From contig CP033051.1 of the NCBI GenBank assembly GCA_003667865.1, positions 2,816,501-2,880,500 of the forward strand: DNA of 64,000 bases, read 5' to 3'. The number at the start of each line of letters is the position of its first letter. Within the stretch, counting starts at the first letter, position 1. The DNA comes from Rossellomorea marisflavi (GTDB lineage Bacteria > Bacillota > Bacilli > Bacillales > Bacillaceae_B). The notes under the pieces were generated by a model, which was given only the letters and a program-made list of their open reading frames with translations, was not told the DNA's origin and did not search any database. The position numbers were made by a program, and so were the translations under genes. Of this stretch, positions 46,057 through 55,391 are shown piece by piece.

Positions 46057-47904
46057 ATGAAACTAAGAAATGATTTACGAAATATTGCCATTATTGCCCA
46101 CGTTGACCACGGTAAAACAACTCTAGTAGATGAGCTATTAAAGCAATCTGGAACATTCCGTGCCAACGAACAAGTCGACGAAAGAGCGATGGATTCAAAT
46201 GACCTAGAAAGAGAACGTGGTATTACAATTTTAGCAAAAAATACTGCGATTCAATATAAAGATTCAAAAATTAATATCCTTGATACACCTGGACATGCTG
46301 ACTTCGGTGGAGAAGTTGAGCGTATTATGAAAATGGTAGATGGAGTGTTACTTGTTGTTGATGCATATGAAGGATGTATGCCACAAACTCGTTTCGTTCT
46401 AAAAAAAGCATTAGAGCAAAAATTAACACCAATCGTAGTAGTTAATAAAATTGACAAGGATTCTGCAAGACCTGAAGAGGTTATTGATGAAGTATTAGAA
46501 TTATTCATTGAATTAGATGCAAATGATGAACAACTTGAATTCCCTGTTGTCTATGCTTCTGCTATCAATGGTACAGCTAGTCTTGATCCAGATCCTTCAA
46601 ACCAAGATGAGAACATGCAATGCTTATATGAGTCAATTATTGAGCACATTCCTGCGCCTGTTGATAATAGTGAAGAAGGTTTGCAGTTCCAAGTTGCACT
46701 TCTAGACTATAACGACTATGTAGGTAGAATTGGAATTGGACGTGTATTTAGAGGAACAATGACGGTAGGTCAACAAGTATCTCTAATGAAATTAGACGGT
46801 ACAGTTAAGAATTTCCGTGTTACCAAAATATTTGGTTTCTTAGGATTAAAACGAGTTGAAATTCAAGAAGCACATGCGGGAGATTTGATTGCAGTTTCTG
46901 GTATGGAGGACATTAACGTAGGTGAAACAGTTTGTCCAATTGACCAGCAAGATCCACTTCCAGTATTACGTATTGATGAGCCGACGCTTCAAATGACATT
47001 CGCTGTTAACAACAGTCCTTTTGCTGGTCGTGAAGGGAAATATGTAACGTCAAGAAAAATTGAAGAACGCTTACTAGCTCAACTTCAAACTGACGTTAGT
47101 TTACGAGTTGAAGAAACAGACTCACCGGATGCATGGATTGTATCAGGACGTGGAGAGCTTCATCTTTCAATCTTAATTGAGAACATGCGCCGTGAAGGAT
47201 ATGAACTTCAAGTTTCAAAGCCAAAGGTTATTATCAGAGAAATTGATGGAGTGAAATGTGAACCAGTTGAGAGAGTTCAAATTGATATTCCAGAAGAATA
47301 TATGGGTGGAGTTATTGAGTCTCTTGGAACACGAAAAGGTGAAATGCTAGATATGGTCAACAATGGTAATGGTCAAGTTCGTCTAGTATTCTTAATTCCT
47401 GCACGTGGATTAATTGGATACTCTACTGAGTTTATGTCGATTACTCGTGGATTCGGTATCATTAACCATACATTTGATAGCTATCAGCCTATGCAAAAAG
47501 GACGTGTAGGTGGACGCCACCAAGGTGTTATCGTATCAATGGAAACAGGCAAGGCAACAACATATGGTATTATGGGAGTAGAAGACCGAGGAACAATCTT
47601 CGTTGAACCAGGTACTGAAATCTACGCTGGTATGATTGTTGGAGAGCATACACGTGAAAATGATATTACGGTAAACTTAACGAAAATGAAACAAGCGACA
47701 AACGTACGTTCAGCTACTAAGGATCAAACTGTTACAATTAAAAAGCCACGTATTATGTCTCTTGAGCAATCACTTGAATATTTAAATGATGATGAGTATT
47801 GTGAAATTACACCTGAGTCTATTCGTCTTCGTAAAAAGATTTTAGATAAAAACGAGCGTGAAAGAGTAGCTAAGAAGCAAAAATTAGCTGAAATGGAACA
47901 GTAA
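46057..47904 (+). CDS. typA: Translational GTPase TypA/BipA
   Basis: BipA is an elongation-factor-like GTPase that helps 50S ribosome assembly, especially in the cold. The 615-residue protein has G1 AHVDHGKTT (about 15-23), the switch motif RERGITILAKNTAI, DTPGHADFGGEVERIM, NKIDK and the BipA C-terminal domain with HQGVIVSMETGKATTYG. It matches B. subtilis YlaG in length. AGGAG precedes the ATG. ylaH follows 18 bases later and shares the transcript. Confidence 0.96.
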   Translation: MKLRNDLRNIAIIAHVDHGKTTLVDELLKQSGTFRANEQVDERAMDSNDLERERGITILAKNTAIQYKDSKINILDTPGHADFGGEVERIMKMVDGVLLVVDAYEGCMPQTRFVLKKALEQKLTPIVVVNKIDKDSARPEEVIDEVLELFIELDANDEQLEFPVVYASAINGTASLDPDPSNQDENMQCLYESIIEHIPAPVDNSEEGLQFQVALLDYNDYVGRIGIGRVFRGTMTVGQQVSLMKLDGTVKNFRVTKIFGFLGLKRVEIQEAHAGDLIAVSGMEDINVGETVCPIDQQDPLPVLRIDEPTLQMTFAVNNSPFAGREGKYVTSRKIEERLLAQLQTDVSLRVEETDSPDAWIVSGRGELHLSILIENMRREGYELQVSKPKVIIREIDGVKCEPVERVQIDIPEEYMGGVIESLGTRKGEMLDMVNNGNGQVRLVFLIPARGLIGYSTEFMSITRGFGIINHTFDSYQPMQKGRVGGRHQGVIVSMETGKATTYGIMGVEDRGTIFVEPGTEIYAGMIVGEHTRENDITVNLTKMKQATNVRSATKDQTVTIKKPRIMSLEQSLEYLNDDEYCEITPESIRLRKKILDKNERERVAKKQKLAEMEQ

Positions 47905-47922
47905 AAAAAGGAGGGGACCGAA

Positions 47923-48231
47923 ATGGATGTGACGGAACGTTTATCCTTTTTCGCATCCCTGTATCGGGTAGAGGAAAATCCTGATCTAGGAATGTGGTTG
48001 CTATATCTAACCATTATTGCATTGTCTATACTTGTGTATAAGTTAGGTTTTGCGAAAAAACTTCCTGTAATGAAATCCATAGTAATATACTTGTTCTTAA
48101 TTATTGGATGTACGATTTTAACGTTCTTAGGAATATTTCTACCGGTAGCGGAGGGTTTAGTCGTTGCAGCCTTAATTCTTATTATCTATAAGATTCGTTT
48201 AAGAAACGAACAAAGAAATCAAACGTCTTAG
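47923..48231 (+). CDS. ylaH: Membrane protein YlaH
   Basis: The 102-residue protein has three hydrophobic helices (about 23-40, 51-70 and 73-92) and ends in a basic [11 protein letters not shown] tail. Place after typA and length match YlaH. A strong AAAGGAGGGG ribosome binding site precedes the ATG. Function is unknown; co-transcription with typA is likely. Confidence 0.85.
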   Translation: MDVTERLSFFASLYRVEENPDLGMWLLYLTIIALSILVYKLGFAKKLPVMKSIVIYLFLIIGCTILTFLGIFLPVAEGLVVAALILIIYKIRLRNEQRNQTS

Positions 48232-48255
48232 AGTCTATACTTATAAGACAAAATA

Positions 48256-48302
48256 AAAGGGTGCCTAAGTTGTGATCTTTCACTTCTAGGCTACCCTTTT
48301 TT
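48256..48302. terminator. Terminator between ylaH and the converging membrane gene
   Basis: AAAGGGTGCCTA (48256-48267) pairs with TAGGCTACCCTTT with one mismatch and ends in a T run. The minus-strand gene ends inside its right edge. Confidence 0.75.
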
Positions 48303-48773
48303 ATTTTGATTTTGATGAGTGACAGCTGGTTGATATTTGAAAAGTTTGTAAATGATCGGAAGGCTGACCGCATACACTATATGACCTATAGTCCAAAGAG
48401 AGAGGGCCAAATAGTTATGAACAGATGGGACTTCTTTAACCGCTACTATCGATAACGGGAAGAAAAGAAAAATAGTGGGGATTGTGAGTAAGAAAGAAAG
48501 CCCCCAAATCCCTTTTACCTTTAAGAGCACTTTATGTATAGCAGCTAGAAAAGTAAAAAGGAGACCGATTGCAATGGATACGAATAAATGGAAGGCAAAC
48601 TCAATCCATTCTGGCCATGATATGGTGCCAATAATAGGAATGAAGTCAATATTTAATAACAGTGTATAAACCTTTTCATCAGTAAGTATTTCTAGCCACT
48701 TCAAGAAAAACCCTAATAATAATCCGGATAGTACACCTACTAAAGTGCCGACCATGTATTTATTAGAAATCAT
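48291..48773 (-). CDS. Four-helix membrane protein of unknown function
   Basis: I do not recognise a family with certainty; a YqhR-like membrane protein is one possibility. The open frame begins at 48851, but the likely start is the ATG at 48773, six bases after AAAGG, giving MISNKYMVGTLVGVLSGLLL (160 aa). About four hydrophobic helices are visible, with the loop WLEILTDEKVYTLLL between the first two. The tail YQPAVTHQNQNKKG overlaps the terminator. It overlaps the end of ylaI by 11 bases, so the two are translationally coupled. Confidence 0.7.
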   Translation of the reverse strand: MISNKYMVGTLVGVLSGLLLGFFLKWLEILTDEKVYTLLLNIDFIPIIGTISWPEWIEFAFHLFVSIAIGLLFTFLAAIHKVLLKVKGIWGLSFLLTIPTIFLFFPLSIVAVKEVPSVHNYLALSLWTIGHIVYAVSLPIIYKLFKYQPAVTHQNQNKKG

Positions 48774-48972
48774 CTTGTACCTTTGGAGAGCGATATAGTT
48801 TGAAATTTCCAGTATCCATCCTTTGTTGCGTACGTTCAGCAATTCTTTCATTGCATGCCTCGCACATATACGTATGGATGGGACGATTTCTCAGTCTTTT
48901 TGCTTGTAGTGTATCGTCATTTATTGATTCAATTTTATCGCATAAAGAGCACTTAACTCTCAAAAAAATCAC
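48763..48972 (-). CDS. ylaI: Zinc-ribbon-like protein YlaI (DUF2197)
   Basis: The 69-residue protein has two CXXC pairs (VKCSLCDK and YMCEACNER), a likely zinc ribbon. It matches DUF2197/YlaI in size and neighbourhood. A GAGGTGA ribosome binding site precedes the ATG. Role unknown; nucleic-acid or protein binding would fit. The next gene downstream overlaps its stop. Confidence 0.82.
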   Translation of the reverse strand: MIFLRVKCSLCDKIESINDDTLQAKRLRNRPIHTYMCEACNERIAERTQQRMDTGNFKLYRSPKVQDDF

Positions 48973-49085
48973 CTCGCTTACATAACTAGTATATCATTTA
49001 ATAAAAGGAACCGCCTCTTATTCTTGCTTTAACTTTTTGTTTAAAACACATTGTAGTATAATAAATTTGGATAAGGAGGGATTGT

Positions 49086-49541
49086 ATGGCAAATCGAGTA
49101 GAACCAACGTTAACACCTGCTTTATTTGAAACCCTTCAAGCAGAACGGTTTGTAACATTGTCTACCATTGATTATGAAACTGGTGGTCCAAATGTATGTG
49201 CAATATCTTGGATTGTGGCAGAGAATGAGTCTTCTTTACTTTTTGCTGTAGAGAAAAAATCTCGAGTTATTGAAAATATAAAAAAGAATGCACTTGTTGT
49301 CGTCACGCTTATTGCTAACGAATCAACTTATGCCATCAGTGGCAAAGGGTCTTTAGTTTCTAATGATCTTGAAGGTATCCCTTTGAAACTTTCACTAGTT
49401 AAAATTCACATTCAAGATGTTCGTGATGTCATGTTTTATGGTTCAAAGATTGCAACAGAGCCTTCTTATGAAAAAACGTATGATAAACATGCAGCTGAGC
49501 GGCTAGATCAGCAAGTGATAAAAGCCATGAAAAAAGCGTAG
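49086..49541 (+). CDS. Pyridoxamine-phosphate-oxidase-like flavin-binding protein
   Basis: The 151-residue protein belongs to the split-barrel FMN-binding fold: FVTLSTIDYETGGPNVCAISW (about 19-39 in part) and VEKKSRVIENIKKN followed by VVVTLIANESTYAISGKGSLV. The physiological reaction is unknown; such proteins bind FMN, F420 or heme. I do not recall it at this place in B. subtilis, so it may be a local gain. AAGGAGGG precedes the ATG. The 5' arm of its terminator lies within the last codons. Confidence 0.75.
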   Translation: MANRVEPTLTPALFETLQAERFVTLSTIDYETGGPNVCAISWIVAENESSLLFAVEKKSRVIENIKKNALVVVTLIANESTYAISGKGSLVSNDLEGIPLKLSLVKIHIQDVRDVMFYGSKIATEPSYEKTYDKHAAERLDQQVIKAMKKA

Positions 49542-49574
49542 TGCGAACTGTGCTTATTTTCATGGCTTTTCTAT
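49520..49574 (+). terminator. Terminator overlapping the 3' end of the flavoprotein gene
   Basis: AAAAGCCATGAAAA (49520-49533, coding) pairs perfectly with TTTTCATGGCTTTT (49557-49570), and more T residues follow. The arm therefore encodes part of the KAMKKA C-terminus. Confidence 0.75.
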
Positions 49575-49627
49575 TTTGAAACCTGTTTTTGAAAGAAATC
49601 AGGTGGATACAGCCTTTTTAACAGAGC

Positions 49628-50242
49628 TTAATCCATATGATTTTGAGATTGGTCTTGTTGTTGTTGATCGAGTTGTTGTGATTGACCTTTGTTTAATTGC
49701 TGTTTCTGTTGTTCCGGTACTTCTTCGGGATTTGTGTTCTGTAGTGTCTTCGGTATTTCGGGAATCAAACGACCGGCGATATCTGATAGTTCATTCATAA
49801 TCCCTTGAATAGGCTGACCATTTTCAATATCATCGCCAATTTCTTGGAGACGCGCATAAAAATCAGGGTCGGCAACAACAATTGCTTCCGCTCCATATGG
49901 ATCTTCTTTTAGTGTCTCAGCGACAGTGTACTTAATTGTACCTACTTGTGAACGTTCTACATTTTCTTCTACGTCAATTCCAACAAACGCAAAGTTACCA
50001 AGTACTACTGCTGTTGCATCTTTAACATTTGGAACTTTCGATGCAAGATCTGCTAAATGCTCAGAAATTTCTTGACCTTCTTCTCTGTTAACTTGCTCAA
50101 TATTACTATCTCGAACACGAATCAAATCTTCATTATTATTGGCGTTATTTTGAGCTGTATCATTGTTTCCATACTGATTAATATTATTACCACATGCTGT
50201 AATAACAAGGATAATGGACATTATTGAGAGGAAACGTTTCAT
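49628..50242 (-). CDS. ylaJ: Sporulation lipoprotein YlaJ (YhcN/YlaJ family)
   Basis: YhcN/YlaJ lipoproteins are made during sporulation and found in the spore membrane. The 204-residue protein has lipobox VITAC, an Asn-rich segment, the family domain (KVPNVKDATAVVLGNFAFVGIDVE, in part, about 70-140) and a Gln-rich tail ending QQQQDQSQNHMD. AGGAGG lies eight bases before the ATG at 50242; the TTG two codons earlier is less suitable. It faces away from ylaK. Confidence 0.85.
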   Translation of the reverse strand: MKRFLSIMSIILVITACGNNINQYGNNDTAQNNANNNEDLIRVRDSNIEQVNREEGQEISEHLADLASKVPNVKDATAVVLGNFAFVGIDVEENVERSQVGTIKYTVAETLKEDPYGAEAIVVADPDFYARLQEIGDDIENGQPIQGIMNELSDIAGRLIPEIPKTLQNTNPEEVPEQQKQQLNKGQSQQLDQQQQDQSQNHMD

Positions 50243-50419
50243 TAGCAATACCTCCTAGATAGTATGAATATCACTTCTTATTGTGTAAAATTCTTCTATC
50301 TTTATACGTTTATTCATATATTTTAAAAACGGGCCGTCCTAATGTAGGTTCCAGGGATTAACTGAATGTAATAGGTCTACATACAATGGTAATAGAAATT
50401 AGGAGCAGGAGGCATCGAT

Positions 50420-51748
50420 TTGAAGAAAATTTATGTAATAGATACCAATGTCTTGTTACAGGATCCACAAGCGATTTTTTCTTTCCAGGATAATGAAGTC
50501 GTCATTCCAGCAGTGGTACTAGAAGAGGTTGATTCTAAAAAACGATATATGGATGAAATAGGTAGAAATGCAAGACAAGTATCAAAGCTTATCGATCAAT
50601 TAAGGCAAGATGGAAAGCTTCACGAAAGCATTCCTCTCTACAATGGTGGAACCTTACGAATTGAATTAAACCACCGATCCTTTCATCAGCTACAAGAGAT
50701 CTTTGTTGAGAAAACGAATGATAATCGAATACTGGCAGTAGCAAAAAATCTTTCCTTAGAAGAACAGGCAAAAGAAAATGGGAAAGCAGTTATCTTAGTT
50801 AGTAAAGATACACTAGTTCGAGTAAAAGCAGATGCGCTTGGCTTACAAGCTGAGGACTTTTTAAGTGATAGAGTCATTGAGGTTAATGACATATACACAG
50901 GGTTTTTAGAACTCTATATTCAGCGAGAATGGCTTGACCAATTTTATGAAAATGGTGAACTTCAGTTAAACGATATTACGAATGAACGATTATATTCAAA
51001 TCAATTTCTTATTATGAAAGATGCATTGGGAAGTTCTGCTTCAGCATTAGGAGTAATAGATGGAAGTGGAAAAAAGGTAAAGAAGCTAATCTATGATCAA
51101 GAGCATATTTGGGGAATAAAGCCTAGAAATGTTCAGCAAACAATGGCTACAGAATTACTATTAAGAGAAGATATTCCTCTAGTGACAATGGTCGGAAAAG
51201 CAGGGACAGGAAAAACGTTACTAGCCCTTGCAGCGGGATTACTTCAAACAGAGGATGATAAAAAATATAATAAATTGTTGGTTGCAAGACCAATTGTACC
51301 AGTTGGAAAGGATATCGGTTATTTACCAGGCGAAAAACAAGAAAAGCTTAGACCGTGGATGCAACCAATTTATGATAATCTTGAATTTCTGTTTAATGTG
51401 AAAAAACCTGGAGAAATTGATAATATTTTAGCTGGACTAGGTTCAATAGAAGTAGAGGCATTAACCTATATTCGTGGTAGAAGTATTCCAGACCAATTCA
51501 TCATTATTGATGAAGCCCAGAACTTAACAAAGCATGAGGTGAAAACAATCTTAACACGTGTTGGTGAGAGAAGTAAGATTGTTTTGATGGGGGATCCTGC
51601 TCAAATTGATCATCCTTATTTAGATGAGTATAATAATGGTCTAACATATGTGGTTGAAAAGTTTAAAGAACAGAAGATGGCTGCACATGTACGACTATTA
51701 AAGGGTGAACGTTCAGGTCTTGCACAGCTTGCAGCGGACTTACTATAA
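50420..51748 (+). CDS. ylaK: PIN domain and PhoH-type ATPase protein YlaK (PhoH2)
   Basis: PhoH2 proteins join an N-terminal PIN RNase domain to a PhoH helicase-like ATPase and act as ATP-dependent RNA helicase/RNases. Here the PIN domain (about 1-140) shows YVIDTNVLLQDP and the conserved acidic residues, and the PhoH domain (about 230-442) has Walker A GKAGTGKTLLALAAG and Walker B FIIIDEAQN. The 442-residue length matches B. subtilis YlaK. The start is TTG at 50420, seven bases after AGGAGG. A strong terminator follows. Confidence 0.92.
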   Translation: MKKIYVIDTNVLLQDPQAIFSFQDNEVVIPAVVLEEVDSKKRYMDEIGRNARQVSKLIDQLRQDGKLHESIPLYNGGTLRIELNHRSFHQLQEIFVEKTNDNRILAVAKNLSLEEQAKENGKAVILVSKDTLVRVKADALGLQAEDFLSDRVIEVNDIYTGFLELYIQREWLDQFYENGELQLNDITNERLYSNQFLIMKDALGSSASALGVIDGSGKKVKKLIYDQEHIWGIKPRNVQQTMATELLLREDIPLVTMVGKAGTGKTLLALAAGLLQTEDDKKYNKLLVARPIVPVGKDIGYLPGEKQEKLRPWMQPIYDNLEFLFNVKKPGEIDNILAGLGSIEVEALTYIRGRSIPDQFIIIDEAQNLTKHEVKTILTRVGERSKIVLMGDPAQIDHPYLDEYNNGLTYVVEKFKEQKMAAHVRLLKGERSGLAQLAADLL

Positions 51749-51773
51749 TGCAAACACAATTATAAGATATGAA

Positions 51774-51810
51774 AACGCCGGTTCAAGTGTGACAGAACCG
51801 GCGTTATTTT
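51774..51810. terminator. Terminator between ylaK and ylaL
   Basis: AACGCCGGTTC (51774-51784) and GAACCGGCGTT (51795-51805) form a perfect GC-rich stem followed by a T-rich tail on the plus strand. Confidence 0.85.
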
Positions 51811-51815
51811 ATGAC

Positions 51816-52313
51816 CTATATGATGTTGAATCCTTTAACGTGCGTGATAGGATTTTCTTTGTTAGAACCGTCTCCATAGTAGACATGGATTGGACCATCC
51901 TCTTTTAGTGGTTTTCCATTAAGTGAAAATCCAAGAACTATATTACATGCGTCCTCTAGAGACACAGTTATAGGTTCTTCTGTTGTTTCAATCATAACAG
52001 ATGTAGCACCTTCTAATATTTCTGCATTTTCAAGAAATGGCTTTAACGGAATCCCAAATGTACCTGTTAAAACCTTTTCTTTTTCGTATTTTTTTTCTGT
52101 TTTCAATGTAGGTGGATAAGTAGCACCTTCTTGAATCTCGCGTGACCAATGTTTTGAGGTTTCCTCGATATACTTTTCTAATTGATCCTCTTCTACCGCT
52201 TCTTGCTCAAAGTATGTTGTTAGATCTATTTTTCGATCATCAAAGATCCATACACCTGAATCAAGTGTAATAGAAAATTTCACTTTCCCTTTAATAGGAA
52301 TTATACTTTCCAT
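51816..52313 (-). CDS. ylaL: Conserved protein YlaL
   Basis: A 165-residue soluble protein of unknown role, placed between ylaK and the glutaminase as in B. subtilis. It contains KGKVKFSITLDSGVWIFDD near the start and ends HVKGFNII. The frame can begin with GTG at 52322, but AAGGGG touches that codon and lies nine bases before the ATG at 52313, which is preferred. No signal peptide or helix is seen. Confidence 0.78.
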   Translation of the reverse strand: MESIIPIKGKVKFSITLDSGVWIFDDRKIDLTTYFEQEAVEEDQLEKYIEETSKHWSREIQEGATYPPTLKTEKKYEKEKVLTGTFGIPLKPFLENAEILEGATSVMIETTEEPITVSLEDACNIVLGFSLNGKPLKEDGPIHVYYGDGSNKENPITHVKGFNII

Positions 52314-52439
52314 GCGTTTCACCCCTTATTCTAGCATCGGTTACTAGTATATCTCTTCTGGTACTCCTTGTCACATTAGGCGTTTATCTCTGTACCATCT
52401 CGTTAAAAATACTTATAGAAATGCTAAGGAGGAAAATCA

Positions 52440-53366
52440 TTGGATCAAGTGAATAAAGAGGAACTAATGAAATTAGTAGAAAAAGCAAGGCCATACTCGA
52501 CGAATGGAAAGCTTATTGATTATATCCCGGCACTTAGAACGGAAAACATTGATGATTTAGCAATCTCAATTTATTTTCTGGATGGATCGTTTTACTATGC
52601 AGGCGATTATTTAAAACCTTTTACATTACAAAGTATTTCCAAAGTAATTGCTTTGGCATATGTGTTAATAGAACATGGAGAAGAGCAGGTATTTTCCAAG
52701 GTTGGAATGGAGCCTACAGGTGATCCCTTTAACTCCATTGCGAAACTAGAAACAAATAAGCCTAACAAGCCGCTTAATCCCATGATTAATGCAGGTGCAC
52801 TTGCTGTAACAAATTTAATTATTGGAAAGAATTTAGAAGATAAGTGGAATAGGTTTGCTTCTTTTGTAGGCAAGCTTACGAAAAGTCCCATTTCGTATAA
52901 TCAAACGGTTTCAAACTCTGAGTTTGAAACTGCCTTTTTAAATCGTTCATTATGCTACTTTTTGAAGCAGTATGGATATGTGCAAGGGGATATAGAGGAC
53001 TTACTTGCACTTTATACTCGTCAATGTGCTACAGAAATGAATTGTAAGGATCTAGCTAGAGTAGGTGCTGTATTTTCGAATGATGGATGTGACCCTAATA
53101 CAGGCGAATGCTACATCCCGAAAAATATTGCACGTATTTGCAAAACATTTATGGTGACTTGTGGAATGTACAACGCATCAGGAGAGTTTGCCATAAAGGT
53201 TGGAATACCTGCAAAAAGTGGTGTTTCTGGAGGGATCATGGGATCAGTCCCGGGGAAATGTGGAATCGGTATTTATGGTCCATCATTAAATGAAATTGGA
53301 AACAGCATCGCCGGGATAAAGCTATTAGAAATGCTATGTGAAAAATATGATTGGAGTATTTTCTAA
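52440..53366 (+). CDS. glsA: Glutaminase
   Basis: Glutaminase hydrolyses glutamine to glutamate and ammonia. The 308-residue protein has the serine-hydrolase-like S-x-x-K motif in TLQSISKVIA (Ser65, Lys68), PMINAGALAVT and GIPAKSGVSGGIMGSVPGK, all typical of the bacterial glutaminase family. It corresponds to B. subtilis YlaM (glsA2). The start is TTG at 52440, seven bases after AAGGAGG. It is probably transcribed alone. Confidence 0.93.
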   Translation: MDQVNKEELMKLVEKARPYSTNGKLIDYIPALRTENIDDLAISIYFLDGSFYYAGDYLKPFTLQSISKVIALAYVLIEHGEEQVFSKVGMEPTGDPFNSIAKLETNKPNKPLNPMINAGALAVTNLIIGKNLEDKWNRFASFVGKLTKSPISYNQTVSNSEFETAFLNRSLCYFLKQYGYVQGDIEDLLALYTRQCATEMNCKDLARVGAVFSNDGCDPNTGECYIPKNIARICKTFMVTCGMYNASGEFAIKVGIPAKSGVSGGIMGSVPGKCGIGIYGPSLNEIGNSIAGIKLLEMLCEKYDWSIF

Positions 53367-53500
53367 AATTGTGTGAATTCAACGTAAATAGTTTCTAACA
53401 AAGACGTTTTAGTTACTAATAACCCTTGCATTTTCCCCTTTTTAACGATAAAATTTTAAGATAAGAATGCTATTCGACCGGAAGAAATGGGGGGATCAAT

Positions 53501-53782
53501 GTGGCGTCTAATACGACTATTAACCATCGAGAGAAAGCCTATGAACTATTAAAGGCAGACGCAGAAAAGATTTTACAGCTTATTAAGGTTCAAATGGATA
53601 ATTTAACGATGCCCCAATGTCCTCTTTATGAGGAAGTATTGGATACCCAAATGTTCGGATTATCACGTGAAATTGAATTTGCGGTCCGTCTGGAGCTTGT
53701 GGATGAAAAGGATGGTAAGGAGCTAATAGACTCATTAGAAAGAGAGTTATCTGCTCTGCATGAGGCATCTACAAAAAAGTAG
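53501..53782 (+). CDS. ylaN: UPF0358 protein YlaN
   Basis: YlaN is a small iron-binding protein reported to influence the Fur repressor, and is needed under iron limitation in Firmicutes. The 93-residue product is all-helical ([20 protein letters not shown]) and contains [17 protein letters not shown]. It starts with GTG at 53501, with GGGGGA five bases upstream. It precedes ftsW as in B. subtilis but is separated from it by a strong terminator. Confidence 0.88.
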   Translation: MASNTTINHREKAYELLKADAEKILQLIKVQMDNLTMPQCPLYEEVLDTQMFGLSREIEFAVRLELVDEKDGKELIDSLERELSALHEASTKK

Positions 53783-53794
53783 AATAATTATAGC

Positions 53795-53837
53795 AACTCA
53801 AACAATAAAAAAGCTACCTATTGTTTGAGTTTTTTTG
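53795..53837 (+). terminator. Rho-independent terminator after ylaN
   Basis: AACTCAAACAATA pairs perfectly with TATTGTTTGAGTT, followed by a T run. Confidence 0.88.
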
Positions 53838-53903
53838 TTAAGTATAAGAGGTTTTTCTAAATAACGTATCGAAATTGTTTATAAAAAGGGATAGGAAGAG
53901 ACT

Positions 53904-55121
53904 ATGTTTAAAAAAATATTTAGATCCTACGATTATTCATTAATTGCTATTTATTTATTTCTCTGTTTATTTGGTCTTGTAATGGTCTATAGCGCAAGTA
54001 TGGTCACTGCCGTTGAAAACCATGAAGTAAATAGTAACTTTTTTTACTTGAAACAATTAAAAAATCTTATCATTGGTTTTATTGCCTTTACTTTAGCGGC
54101 AATATTTCCTTATAAAGCATTTCAAATTAATAAGATTCTCATTACAATGTTAGTGGGAATCGTGGGGCTTCTCTTCTCCGTTCACTTGTTTGGTTACGAG
54201 GTAAACAACGCACAAAGTTGGATTAACTTAGGATTTATCCAGCTACAACCTTCAGAATTTGCAAAACTATCTGTCATCATATACTTGTCAGCTGTATATT
54301 CTAAAAAACAAGACTACATCGATAGTTTTAATAAGGGAATAATGCCACCACTTGTAATCTTGATTGGTATTTGTCTACTCGTTATGACCGAGCCTGATTA
54401 TGGAACTGCTGGGATTATTATGGTTATTGGGTTTATTATCATTGTATGTTCAGGTATAACCTTAAAGACATTTGCAAAACTAGTAGGAGTAGGAGTGGGA
54501 GTATTAATAGTATTCTCTCCATTTATCTATTTCTTAAAGGACGAGATTTTTTCGGAAGTACGAGTAAGTAGGATTAACTCTTATCTTTCTCCATTTGACT
54601 ATATCCAAACAAGTGGATATCAGCTTGTAAACTCGTATTACGCTATAGCTTCAGGTGGAGTGAAAGGCTTGGGATTGGGGAAAAGTGTCCAAAAATTAGG
54701 TTATTTACCAGAAGCACATACAGATTTTATCATGGCCATCATTGCAGAAGAGCTAGGTGTTTTAGGAGTTTTGTTTGTTCTAATCGGATTGAGCTATATT
54801 GTGTTAAAAGGAATTTATATTGGAGTAAAGTGTAAAAACCCTTTTGGTTCAATGTTAGCTATAGGGATATCTAGTCTAATCGGTCTTCAAGCCTTTATTA
54901 ATCTCGGAGGTGTATCTGGCTTAATTCCGATAACTGGTGTTCCTTTGCCATTTGTTAGCTATGGGGGGTCATCCTTACTTGTACTATCATTAGCAATGGG
55001 ACTCTTAGTAAATGTCTCGATGTTTGTTAAATACGAAGAAAAATATAAAAGTAAGAAGGAAAATAGTCATACTACGTCGAATGTTAATAATGAGAAGGTT
55101 TATAATATTCGTACATTTTAG
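53904..55121 (+). CDS. ftsW: Cell-division peptidoglycan polymerase FtsW
   Basis: FtsW is the SEDS-family glycosyltransferase that makes septal peptidoglycan with a class B penicillin-binding protein. The 405-residue protein has about ten helices and the motifs NNAQSWINLGFIQLQPSEFAK (in part), PDYGTA, and AHTDFIMAIIAEELG with the catalytic Asp. SYGGSSLL comes near the end. It shows FtsW length and a short basic tail. Position before pycA is as in B. subtilis. AGGAAGAG precedes the ATG. Confidence 0.93.
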   Translation: MFKKIFRSYDYSLIAIYLFLCLFGLVMVYSASMVTAVENHEVNSNFFYLKQLKNLIIGFIAFTLAAIFPYKAFQINKILITMLVGIVGLLFSVHLFGYEVNNAQSWINLGFIQLQPSEFAKLSVIIYLSAVYSKKQDYIDSFNKGIMPPLVILIGICLLVMTEPDYGTAGIIMVIGFIIIVCSGITLKTFAKLVGVGVGVLIVFSPFIYFLKDEIFSEVRVSRINSYLSPFDYIQTSGYQLVNSYYAIASGGVKGLGLGKSVQKLGYLPEAHTDFIMAIIAEELGVLGVLFVLIGLSYIVLKGIYIGVKCKNPFGSMLAIGISSLIGLQAFINLGGVSGLIPITGVPLPFVSYGGSSLLVLSLAMGLLVNVSMFVKYEEKYKSKKENSHTTSNVNNEKVYNIRTF

Positions 55122-55142
55122 TGAAATATGTTAATGTAAATA

Positions 55143-55195
55143 GAGGGACTGACCCTAAGATACAGATCCATCTTCTGGGACAGCCCCTTTTATTG
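55143..55195 (+). terminator. Terminator after ftsW
   Basis: AGGGACTGACCC (55144 on) pairs with GGGACAGCCCCT with two mismatches; an inner AAGAT/ATCTT stem and a T-rich tail complete it. Confidence 0.7.
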
Positions 55196-55220
55196 TTTTT
55201 AATTATTGGACACTGTTAAG

Positions 55221-55234
55221 TGAAAACGTTTATA
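55221..55234 (+). promoter_or_regulatory. cre-like box before pycA
   Basis: TGAAAACGTTTATA matches TGWAANCGNTNWCA at 13 of 14 positions. It sits between a poor -35 (TTGGAC, 55206) and TATAAA (55231), about 160 bases before pycA. CcpA control of pycA is not something I can confirm. Confidence 0.35.
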
Positions 55235-55391
55235 AATTGAGCGAGGATTCAAATGACTTATAGGTGATACTAAATCCGATAAGTGTATGAATCTACTCAA
55301 GATGGAGATGTGAACTCATGGCAGAGTCTAATAGAAAAATGTGTCAGAAAAATCAAAAATCAATCATGATTTACAAGAGGGAGAGGATGAA

